Shown here: in pieces, positions 50,661 to 61,300 of the stretch | Layout of the letters: every line of letters begins with the position of its first letter | Numbering within the stretch: the stretch's first letter is position 1 | Assembly (NCBI GenBank): GCA_013399875.1 | Contig: VXAZ01008004.1 | Location: 62,001 to 126,000 of the forward strand | Reading direction: 5' to 3' | DNA from: Gymnorhina tibicen | Lineage: Eukaryota; Chordata; Aves; Passeriformes; Artamidae | Length of the DNA stretch: 64,000 nt | The notes under the pieces: model-generated | Seen by the model: the letters and a program-made list of their open reading frames with translations, nothing else | What the model was told of the DNA's origin: nothing | Database searches by the model: none | Position numbers and translations under genes: made by a program

Positions 50661-52339
50661 TGTCTAAATTTTTACTTTCCCCCTCATCTTAATTTATTAC
50701 TTTATGGCAGTGTGCAATGGAAAAAGACATGGATTCAAACAGCAGTTATGTAACTAATCTAATATTTCTTGACCAATTTTTATACAACAGCCATAAAAGA
50801 CATTAGAAATGAGACTGAAATAATTTAGTCTTTGGCTCTCAATTTGTTGTACTACTTGTACTTCATGATATTTAAGAACTACTGCAATTGTAGCAATCAA
50901 AAACTGTCTAATGATCAACCCATGACACTAACTTAATTCATTATCTATCAGATGAAAGCTTGCCAGGCAACTGAGAGCACAATTCAGTTCTCCAACATTT
51001 TTCTCATACTTCGTATACCCAGAAATCTATGTCTGTCTGTTTTCTACCTAGACTTCAGCAAGGAGCTCACTTCTTCACTTCTTGCCCTTTCAACAGTTTT
51101 TTGAAGTTCAGTAAAACTTAGCTAACTCAGCACATAATGATACTTTAAGGAAGAAGTGTGGAAAAATGTTTTTATTTTTATTTTATAGTTTAAAGATCCA
51201 ACCTTGATGATCCTTCTTATTGGCATTTGTATGTAGTTAAAGAATATGTTTGTTAGAAATTTAAAATGTAAACATAAAGGATATTTTACTAACACTTTAT
51301 TCTTTTTTAATATTGCTGTATGGCTGAATTGTAGCATTTTTCCCAGGATGAAGATGAAGACTAGAAGAAACTCTATTAATTCCTCCAGGAACAAAGAACA
51401 AGGAAAATTTAAAAAAAGAGCATATTACTTCTACATATTGTAGAAGTAATAGAAGTAATAAATTGACAGTGTAAAAAACCAGAATTTATCAAGAAATCTT
51501 CACTTTTGTAGAATACCATTTCTAACTCAAGCAGATAGGAAAGAGAAACATTGAGGGGAAGAAAATAGGAAAAATGAAAATAAAGAAAAGCAAGGAACGT
51601 AGAAAGAAGGCTCCTGAGCCATTTCCCAGTTTTACTCCTTTTTGTTCTGATGTTTAATTGCTCAGATAATTGTGACAGTATCTTCCACTATAATGTCCTT
51701 CTCTCAAATCATAATAAAACATTTGATAACCATCTTCTTTTCCAACAGCTATTACAACAATTAACCCATATTTCTAGCCATCTTAAAGTCTACAATATAC
51801 ACAAGTGAGAAGTGTGCACCCTCTCCAAAACAGCTCAGATTACTGTAGTCAGCTAAGGGTATTATAGTGCTTTGAAAATATATTTGGGAAAGTGCTCTAC
51901 AGGAGCATTTGGCTACTGGGCTGTTCTTAGTGCACTCTGAATTGCCACTCTGCCATCATAATCTGAAAAGTATTCCTGCAAAACATACAGATAGAAGTCC
52001 AGGGAAGTAGCCGCAACAGTTAATCTCCTCTACCTTCCTGTTCTTAAAAAAACATTTCTTACAAATAGAAAAAACCTATCCATAGCATTTAAAAAAACCA
52101 CTTTCACAAATCACAAACTGAAATAAATACAAGGTGCTAAGTGCTAAAGACAATCATACATTCCATAAAAGAACCTGTCTCTAGCTGATCTCTTCATTAA
52201 GATTGAAAAAGAGAAACATCCAGTTGAAATTTTGATTACTATTCAGAATTTCATATTTCTTTTTACTTTTCTCCCTTCTAAGCAGGAAGAAACCTTGTAA
52301 GTGTCCTTGAGTAACCTTCCCTTTTCCTCTTCATACCAT
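50661..52339. other. AT-rich non-coding DNA, no gene seen
   Basis: Short frames only. Contains the perfect hairpin at 51423-51451 (listed separately). No repeat family is recognised. Confidence 0.6.
51423..51451. repeat. perfect hairpin, 13-bp arms, 3-nt loop
   Basis: TATTACTTCTACA at 51423-51435, loop TAT, then TGTAGAAGTAATA at 51439-51451. Pairing is perfect and the arms are mixed in sequence. A further AGAAGTAATA copy follows directly (51452-51461), so the right arm is partly tandemly repeated. Confidence 0.97.
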
Positions 52340-52690
52340 TTTCACAAAAGAGTTGACCAAAATGGAATTCAACAGTCAAGGTAAGGATGTACATCAATTT
52401 ATGTAACATCGTAATATTTTCCATAATATTCCCTACACAGCCCAAAGATTATTCAGTTTTTTGACCTCTGATACATTTTAAGCAGATGTCTTCATTGAGC
52501 TGTCTACAGTGATGCCTAGATCTTTGTCCTGAGAGGCTATGCCTAATTCAGAGCCCCCGAGTACATAAAGGATACTGTAATTCACTCACTGCAGTGAGAG
52601 CTTTTTCCCACTTAGGGAGGATGAATTTCATCAGCCACTGTTGAATTTATTTTTGTTTCATGTATCAGGTTCTTACGGTGTTCTTCATAA
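52340..52690 (-). mobile_element. ancient, decayed CR1 RT C-terminal piece
   Basis: Minus-strand reading gives WLMKFI (52620-52637), KDLGITVDSSMKTSA (about 52525-52480) and VSEVKKLNNL (about 52470-52440). This is the order of the CR1 reverse-transcriptase C terminus; the 42-43 kb copy has [18 protein letters not shown] at the same place. Several stops break the frame. It is far more diverged than the 23-25 and 42-43 kb copies, so it looks like an older CR1 generation. It carries no enzyme function. Confidence 0.65.
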
Positions 52691-54094
52691 TTCTTAGTCT
52701 TCAATAACCCATATAAACTTTCACCACTGGCTAAAACTTCCTCCTTGGTAAACTGCTCCCCACTTCTGGGTTTTTAGCAACACCAGGTGCAGTGCATATT
52801 CTGGAGAAAACCAACTGTTAGCATTCTTCCAGATATTTCTTTCTTTTGTTATTTGTAGTAAGCCTCTGCCAGATAACATGAGGAAACTAAGAGATTTTCT
52901 TTGCATATTTATGTAATTACCCCAAAAAGGTTTTTAAAATCCTCTGCAAAGTCTGAGGGATCCATGCTGAAATTTCATAGTCGAGACTACATATTAATAG
53001 GGATTTCATTATATATTCTATAAAAAATGGCATATATTTAATTCTAAGCTTCTTATTCCTTATTTTTTATCTGTAAATCTCTTTGCATTGGGAATTCTAC
53101 ACTGTTCCCGTGCTTGGAGAACACCCTAGTATTCTGAAGACAGTACTGGAACTTAAAAACAAGTTTTAAATATATTGTTGACTCTCATGCTGCTGGAAAA
53201 CTAATCAAAGAAAGAGCAACTGTATATAAACCTTTAATTTTTTTATTACATTTCTTTAAATTGAATTTTCTGAGGTTCTCTTTCTAATAATCATATATGG
53301 ACCTAGGTTTTGTAATTTTCCTTACTAGTGAAATGTTGACTTGACAACAGAAGAATAATTTGCAAATCTTAGAATATTGAGTAATTTCTGCTGACATCAA
53401 TAGAATGCAGGTATTTAGCTGCAAGATATCCTTTTGAAAACCAACAGACTTTAGCACCCTATTACAGTTGAAGTTAATTCAAATTGCTTATGCTCAATAT
53501 GTTATCGAAACAGACAATTAATTTAACCAGAACTGTGGATGCTTATCACAATGGTTTCCGATGTTCTACATAGAAAATTAACTGGTGACAAGACATCTCT
53601 GGCCAACTTTCCAAAGCTCCCAAGATTTTTGTTTCATTTTGCTTTTCAGTCATATGGCAGCCTGTCTGCGGTTTGCTTCTCTCTGTTCGTTTGTACTTGA
53701 TGTAGTAACTTCTTTAGAGATTAAGATCAGAAATTAAACTGACACTGGCAACAGTCTCAGGTATTTCTATTGAAGTAATTTTGGTGACTGTATTAATTAA
53801 AGTCACATTCAGTTCTGAAGGTGTTTCCCACGTTGCTTTGCAAGCTCATGATATGACACCTAAGGCAACTTCGCGGGAAAATTAGACTGTCTGGTGGTCA
53901 CAAGTTAGATCCTATGTCTGCATTTTTCTGCTGATGTTGGTTGTTGATTTGCATGCCAAAGTTCCAGTAAAATCTATGAATGTGAGACATAAAACAGCAC
54001 TCACAGAATGCTCGTGATAGCAGACAAAAAAAAAATAGGCTACCTGTATGGGTGCTTCAAACGAGTTGTTTAGGGAAATGATCTTATGATTACT

Positions 54095-54142
54095 GACCCA
54101 TTAGCACAATGGGTCTGAATTAATGACCTCTTTTTGGTCATT
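54095..54142. repeat. two adjacent hairpins sharing GACC/GGTC ends
   Basis: The first is GACCCATT (54095-54102), loop AGCAC, AATGGGTC (54108-54115). The second is AATGACC (54122-54128), loop TCTTTTT, GGTCATT (54136-54142). Both are perfect. The half-sites resemble nuclear-receptor TGACC(T)/(A)GGTCA motifs in everted arrangement. Confidence 0.9.
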
Positions 54143-57100
54143 TTACAGTTTCCTTGTTACTGCTCCTGGCTTATATCTCTAGTGACCACATGGCCCAAGG
54201 AAAAGAAATACCTTTATAACTGAAAACCTGTTTTATATACCCAAATTGCAGTGTGAATAGCACAGTCATATGATCGGTGTGGTACTATTCTCACAGATGA
54301 AGATTTGTTGAGGCTGTCAAGAGGCAATGTTAGTGCATGAAAGCTTTTCTATTAGATTAGAATACCAAATTTAGATTGTCAAAATGGCTTTATATTTCTA
54401 TTTTTAAATTAATGTATTGTCACTTGAAATAGGAGACATTCACTGATCCCATGGTGCCCAGTTCTGCAATGAATGAAACTAGGGAGGGGAAAAGAGAAGC
54501 TGAACACATATAGCTCTGTCTTTTGCAGCTACAGTGACTGGGCAAGAGTAGTGAGGAAGAGACACAGCACTCTTTTAATGAAGGGACCTCAACCTTTCTG
54601 CTTTTGAAGAAAGATCCCCTTGACTGTTATTCTGCAAGCGACTACATGAACCCTGAATAAAGTTTCACAAGCATGAGAAAGATTTCTGTTCAATAGTGGC
54701 ATCACCATTGTAGTTTGTTTCAAGTTACTTTAAAGCTGTTCCATTTATGTGAAACGGCAATTTCTTTACAGGTTTGAGAAATGACAAAGTTAATCAGATC
54801 ACTGTAACTCAAGTAAATTTTTATGTTCATGTGAGTCTTCATATTTACATAGATTATAATGTTTAGAATTACATTAGGAACCGAAACCTGGAAAGTTAGC
54901 ATTCACTGTTACACTCCTGATGAAAGGTTAACTTCAGGCAGTTTATATTGCAGGTCAAATTATTTCTATTCTGGAGTTTTATAATTGATAACAGAAGTTC
55001 CTGGGAAGCATGAAACCTCATCTCTATGTTAAATTATTAATGCACCTTTGCATATACTTTACAGACATTTTTCTTAGTATTTGTCATATTCAAATCACAA
55101 CAAACACCAATTTAATTTTGAACATGTGTTTGTTAGATTTTCATCTTAAATATCAGAAGCAGTGTTACATGCTTTGTATTAAGGTTCTGAGAGCTAATCC
55201 GTTGTCCTTGTGTAAAAATGTTATTTGAAACTACCAATATCTTTCAATTATAATACACAGGAAATTACTAATAAGGTGACTTTGTTAAATCATCTCAGTA
55301 AAATTCATAGTGAAAGTGAAAAAAACCCAAATCAATATACAGCTGTGAATAAGTATCATGAAAGCTTAAGTACTCTCCAGATTCAAAAGGAACTCATTAA
55401 TGTTTGCATAGCTCTACTGATGGATGGCGAGTAGCTTATTACAGCTAGATAATGGCTATAACCTAGATATTATCTGAAATAGTTAAACCGCACTTTATGT
55501 CTTGAGGAAGGATACTTCAGCTACATCAATGAGCCAACATTGTTTATTCACATGGGAATGTGTTCAGCAGCCAGGAAGCAATGCAAGAGGATGAAGTGTT
55601 CTCTATTGGATTAGAACACCTAGATGAGAATGTCAAAATTGCTTTCTTTCTTTTGACTTCATATACTGTTATGCTATGTGATTCACTCATGAATTTCCTG
55701 CTGTCCAACACCATAAAAAACTGCTAAGCTAAAAAGGATGGAATTAGAAGAATTTTTCTTTTGGATTCAGTGTGGACTAAGCCTTTGGTAAGAGAACCTA
55801 ATTGCAACGCTGACTTCAAGCCCACAGAAAACACCAACGCCCTCTTCCTACCTAGTTAGATGAGCATTTTAATGCTTTTATTGCCACTTTATATTTTAAT
55901 GTACTTTATCATACTTAACCCTCAAAAAAGTTTCCACGAAGTTCTTCTTTCCAATACTTCTAATCCAATAATATTGTCTTTACTGATCTTTTAGATGAAC
56001 TGAGTATGAATTTATATTATCTATTAATCAGTATACAAAGATATATAATACCCTACATTACTTCATGAATTTTCTTGAAGGGTTTTCTTGGGTATTAGTA
56101 CAACAAGAGCAATCCTGGAGGAATGACTGTTGCAAGGACAAGAATCTGTGTCCTCTAATGCTACCCTGCTCCCTACTTTACAGCTTTTAATTGTATTTAA
56201 AATGAAAATGAAAATAATACATCCCACTATATAGAAGATAGAAAACTACATAGAAAGTGAATCTAGGTGCTTCTGCAAGGAGGAAGACAGGAAGTCTAAA
56301 AAGTAAGAGATAAAGGAGACTTCAAAGGGGAATCAAAGACTTAAAAAAAGGCAATAAGAAAGGAGATATAGAAAGTTGAAGAGGAGAAGGCAAATAATTT
56401 ATCTGAGATGCATAAAAAAATTAGCTACAGTTTTTAATGGGTGAAATTATGGTAAATTCCAAGCAAGACTGCAGATTATGTCTTTTCAATTAGAAATACA
56501 TTTTCTACAAGCTGGCAGTGCCAATGCAGACTTGAAATTTGCTCATATTCTGCCCATTATCTTTGCTTTGAGGAAAAAACAAATTAAACGTCACATGTAA
56601 ACTGAAGAATTTTAAAAGTCCTATATTGGTCAGAATACTGTACGCAGTTCAGGAAAAGAGTCCTTTTCAGCCAGATACTGGACACAGCATTATATACTGA
56701 ATAAAAATCTAAGTTAATCACTAGACATCTCTATTCCATTACTAATAGTAGAACAAGATTCTATTAAAGTAATACAAATGCCAGAAGATCCTTTGTGATG
56801 TTGTGGTGTTTAGACAGTTAAGTAAAACACCAGTGCAGTAGTCATTTGTGCATACAAACATAAATACAGAGAAAAAGGATTATAAACTAGCATTGTTGTA
56901 TGCTTGTGTGTGTGTGAACATGCACACACGTGCACCAGGTGTATGTAAACGCAGAAGGAGCATTAACAAAAGGATAATGTCTGGTTTCAAGAAGAAATGC
57001 TAGATTAATGTTCAAACTCAGAGAAAATTACATTAAATAAATAAATACCCTGGCATATTTACAAGTTTGCATTTAGATAAAAGCCAAGGTCTAGTCAAAA

Positions 57101-60100
57101 TATAAGAACTGATTTACCTACCAACTCTGTTCTGCCAGGAACAGTTAGATATTAAACAGATCATTCTAACACTTAAAAACTGACTAGCTGCAGGCCAGAA
57201 GACATTTATAAAATTCATACAGATAAAGTCGTTCCATGCTGCCTTTAGATCTGTTGAAGAGCTCAGACAGAGAAAACAGAAATGTTCTTAGATTTCACAA
57301 ATAATTAAAAGCACTACCTTTATTTCTTCTCCCTCACTTAATTCCAGTGAGAGGGCAATTCTCTATATGAATATCAAAATGATTGATGCTAAAAAGAAAA
57401 AATATATAATAATTTTTATATGACCACAGTTGTACAAATCTCAATGAAATATAGAGAACTAAAACCGATCATGGTTATGTAATTTATTCTTCCTGTTTAC
57501 TCAGTGTATTGGACAATGGTATCACGGCATGCTAAACAAACACAATACATTCTCACTCATTTTATTCCACACTGACTGTTGTCATGTTCTGAAGAACACT
57601 CAAAGACTGAGCTTGAGAGCAGTAGTTAAAAACGGCAACTGGCTGTCAGTGGTGTAGTTTGTCATTGTTCCACAGACAAAAGGCAGACTGTCACAATAAA
57701 CAGCATTTATTCATTTCAGATTTGTGGCTTAGGGCTGAGGAAGGGGAGGTGTCATTCGTAGTAATTGTAAAACACATAAATAATAATAGTAGTCTGCAAA
57801 TCATTTATCAAAGAAAACAGTGGGAGATGGCAGTGATGGAGGCAAGAAAATGGATGCTTCCAGCACAACCTAATTTACCGCTCTTCTAAAAAACCACATT
57901 TTCCCTTTCATAACAGCAAAATGGAATGTTTTGTATTAACTGCTTATGTGGTGGGTAAGCAAGACAGAAGAACTAAATCATGACTTTAACGACTTATTTT
58001 AAACAAACCACTGAGTAGCTTTCTGAACATGATTACTCTCTACTCAGCTGCTGTCAATTTTATTAACCTAATTTCACTAATTAAAGCCATTTCATATTGA
58101 TATTGGCATCACCTCCTCTAGCTTTTTTTGCTTAAAAATTGCATCTTTTAAAAGAAATTACGCTTTGTAAAAATACTCTGTATTGGTATTTGAATAGAAG
58201 AGGCTTCTTTAACTGAATGCTTATGTCTGTTTTTTCAGGATGACTCTCAAATCCTAACAATAATTTTTGTTAATAATTTCATGGGCTGAAATTATAAAGC
58301 AAACAAATTGATGTTATTGAGGTTGGCATTAATATATTCCTTTTAATTTGAGTGCAACTTTTCAGGCAGCCATTATCATCCTTCTCTCTTGTAAGCTCCT
58401 GTCCTGATTTACAAGGCTGAAGTCCTAGGTCAGTGACACATTTTAACTGGATTATGACACCCCCCAGCCAACGCTCTGAGGATCTGCAAAAAGCTGAGAA
58501 GAGAAGTGAGAAAAAAGACACCTGCAGCTGAAAAGGTGTTCCAAAAGGAAACTCCTTATTTACTACTGCACGGTGAAAGTCCCGCTTCATCTCATAACCA
58601 CTCCTGCTGCTGTCCCAAACACTGATAATATTCATTAGAGAGCAATCTCTTCTTACATACCCAGAAAAGACAGATGGATATGAGTTTTTCTCTGGCGAAC
58701 CACACAATGTTCACCAGATGGAAACAACACTCCCTATATAGTTTCTCAGGCATTTTTGCCTACAAATCCTTCCCTCCCAGCACGTCTCAAATCCTATCAG
58801 GAACAAGGGCATAAAAGGGCTAAGGAAAGGACAGGTATGTTGGAGAGACTGAACTTGTGTTTCAGAATGGATCTCTTCGGTGAAAAATCTTATATAGTTT
58901 GTCGGAGAGAGAACAGAGTGAAAGAGCTGACCTGGAATCAAAGAGTGGACTGTCATATCAGTGTTTCAACCAGGAAATGTTATCACAGCTGTTACTGCTT
59001 TAGGTGTAGCAGAGAAGTAGAGCTCAGGAGTTGCAAGAAGCAACATGTCTGGCAGTGCAAGGGTAGCTCAGTGAAGAGTGGGTGCACATGACCAAATCTA
59101 AGATAAGCTTTGGTATTCTTGTCTTAATAAAATAGGATCTTTCTTAACTGATTTTAAAATTGAGAAAGATGCTAGGTTTGGGCAGTCAGGACACGAATAT
59201 CGGAGAATATGAGCAAACAAATGTAAAGCTTTACTTGTTTAATATCTACAGTTACAAGAATTAACAAAAACAATATGCTGAAAAACAAATGTTGAAAAAC
59301 TACCTGCTAACCATCTTTTAGAAAATATTACTAAAAATAGAAAAATAAATATTTTAAGATTAAAACATTATCTGAACAGAAATGCCAAAATTTGGGATTA
59401 ATTTTAAATAAATAAGTACAAAAGGAGGGGTTTAGTCTTTTTAGAGGGGACATTTTCAGTCCAACATCCACTACACTGCTGTAATCTTCAATTAAAGTGA
59501 GGCAATTTCATCTAATCTTACTGCTAAGAGCAACAAGCAGTAACTTAAAAATTTTAACCCAGAATTTATTCAAAATTAGTTTCTGTTAGAGTAGTTAGAA
59601 ATCTAAGCATAACATTTCTATATTCAGAAGAGATATATATTGAAATAAAAATATTCTTACCTATGTTATCTTGCTATTGATTTTGTAGAGGTTGTCTTGA
59701 ACTTTTCCCACCCCCTTCTACCCTTCTTTACAGAATTAAATACAAATATATGTGGGCACACAGTTCTTCTGGGTTTGGCATACAGTGATAAATAAGAAAC
59801 AAAATATTGATAGTATGCCTCTCTCCTATGCAGACTACTAAGATCTTTAGCTTCCTTTTCCTGTAAAATTTCCCTCTCCTGTTTTGTTACAAAAGCCTGG
59901 AATGCTATACTTGAAAAAACTGAACTTTGGGGTGCATTTCCTTGGTTAACTTTTGCCATATAAGGAATCTTAAAAATTCAAAGTTATTCTTCTGTAGTCT
60001 TCATAAAGTCAGTCCCTTTTACTCAGGAATGAAGGCTTATATATTTGAATATAAGATTTTATCCTGGGTTCAGTCAGGTGCAGGGTGTTTGTTGCATCCT

Positions 60101-60261
60101 GTACGCACTTACTCAGAGTGACAAACACATGCAATCATTAAAGAATGATGATAACCTTCGTTCTAATTGCATTAGTACACAAGCTCTCTCAAATGAAGGC
60201 AGATTTCCCATAACAGGAACAGCTAAGCACAAATGTAAATGGATCAGTGGTGTCACTCATA

Positions 60262-60620
60262 AACGATGATCATGGCCAGCGACCGACAGTGGACAATCGC
60301 TCACGCAATAACACAATCACTCTGCAGTTAATGCATGTCACTACTGATTTGCAGGGAAATTTTTGAAACCAGAATTTGCATGGTCTATTTGAAACTTCCC
60401 TGAGCTGAATACCTAGCATTTAGCTTTCTAGTGGGAGTTGTGACAGTAGCACTGCTCGCAGCAAACTGCCACTGTCGTTTGTTCTGCTTCAGTGCTGTTT
60501 GACTGTCACAGCCTGTCATGTAGGAAGAAAGCACCGCGTCTAACCCCCTGTGACAAGGTTTAATCACCCCTATTACTCCTATTGGCTGTTCAAGCCACCT
60601 TGGGGTGTGCAGCACACAGT
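60262..60620. promoter_or_regulatory. CpG-enriched patch, possible regulatory element
   Basis: Against a CpG-poor background this stretch has about five CpGs within 60 bases (about 60262-60307) and more at about 60450-60540. It also carries ATTGG (inverted CCAAT box) at 60581-60585 and mixed-composition sequence on both sides. No TATA box or start site can be assigned. It could be an enhancer, a distal promoter, or simply a CpG-retaining conserved element. Confidence 0.25.
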
Positions 60621-61250
60621 TATAGATCTAAAAAATCCTTGCTTTATAAATGGAAAGGCTAAAATCTGGTCTGAGTCGATCAATCTTCTAACACACAATT
60701 GAAAGGAAGTAGAAGGATTAGATAAATAATACCAATGCAATGCTTGAGATAATTTTTTCGTTTTCATATATTTTGCATCATTAGGAATACTAAATTATTT
60801 ATTTTACTTCAAGATTACTTTTTTAATGGATCCCAGGTATTCAAATTCTGAATTTGTTATTTCTTTCCAGCAATCATTGTTAGAATGTGGACACATATGC
60901 AAAAGTGTCCCATTTGGGATCAATTTTTTATGCCAAAATTAAGTGACAAAGGTAAGTATTGGACAAGGTATGCCTGTCCAAATGTTAATGCTGGGTCAAA
61001 GGGCAAGCAGAGGAATTCTTAGAATAAGCTTCGTATAAATGGAAAGTTGAACATAAATCTTCCTCATAAAAATCAGCACTAATTAATTAAAGTTTCATAT
61101 GTGCCCGATCTATCTAAGGAAACCATTTCATTGCTCTTCTACATGGGAAACTCTATCTTCAAGATAGTCTTAAGAATATACTTTATGAAACTGCAGTTCA
61201 TATTATTTATGAAACTTAAAGCCTGAAGGAAACATGGGTCAGCAACCAAG

Positions 61251-61285
61251 ACTGGCTCAGCTGGTTAGAGCATGGTGCTAATAAC
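61251..61285 (+). repeat. tRNA-Ile(AAU)-like half, possible SINE head
   Basis: TGGCTCAGCTGGTTAGAGCA then TGGTGCTAATAAC closely matches the D arm and anticodon arm of vertebrate tRNA-Ile(AAU). The D stem GCTC (61255-61258) pairs with GAGC (61268-61271). The loop CTAATAA carries anticodon AAT at 61280-61282. The 3' half is not tRNA-like: the anticodon stem fails after CTAATAA, and there is no T arm with GGTTCGA. It is therefore not a working tRNA. Bird SINEs with tRNA-Ile heads are known (TguSINE1-type), usually with a CR1-like tail; I see no such tail here. Confidence 0.5.
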
Positions 61286-61300
61286 TCTCCCAGTCCTTTT

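Larger units (their letters stand above)
52691..61250. other. 8.5 kb without transposons or genes; regulatory-looking patches
   Basis: No coding gene or transposon is recognised. Several stretches have mixed composition and look like conserved non-coding DNA: about 53480-53560, 53800-54200 (with paired hairpins at 54095-54142), 57540-57740, 58020-58700 and 60260-60620 (CpG-enriched). The 142-codon minus frame at 58279-58707 lacks any domain I recognise. A short TG run followed by a CA run at about 56914-56938 can fold back on itself. Conservation must be checked by alignment. Confidence 0.45.

Noticed and set aside
58279..58707. 142-codon minus-strand open frame
   Set aside because: No domain or motif recognised, and the DNA looks like non-coding conserved sequence. 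Needs a codon-substitution test before being called.
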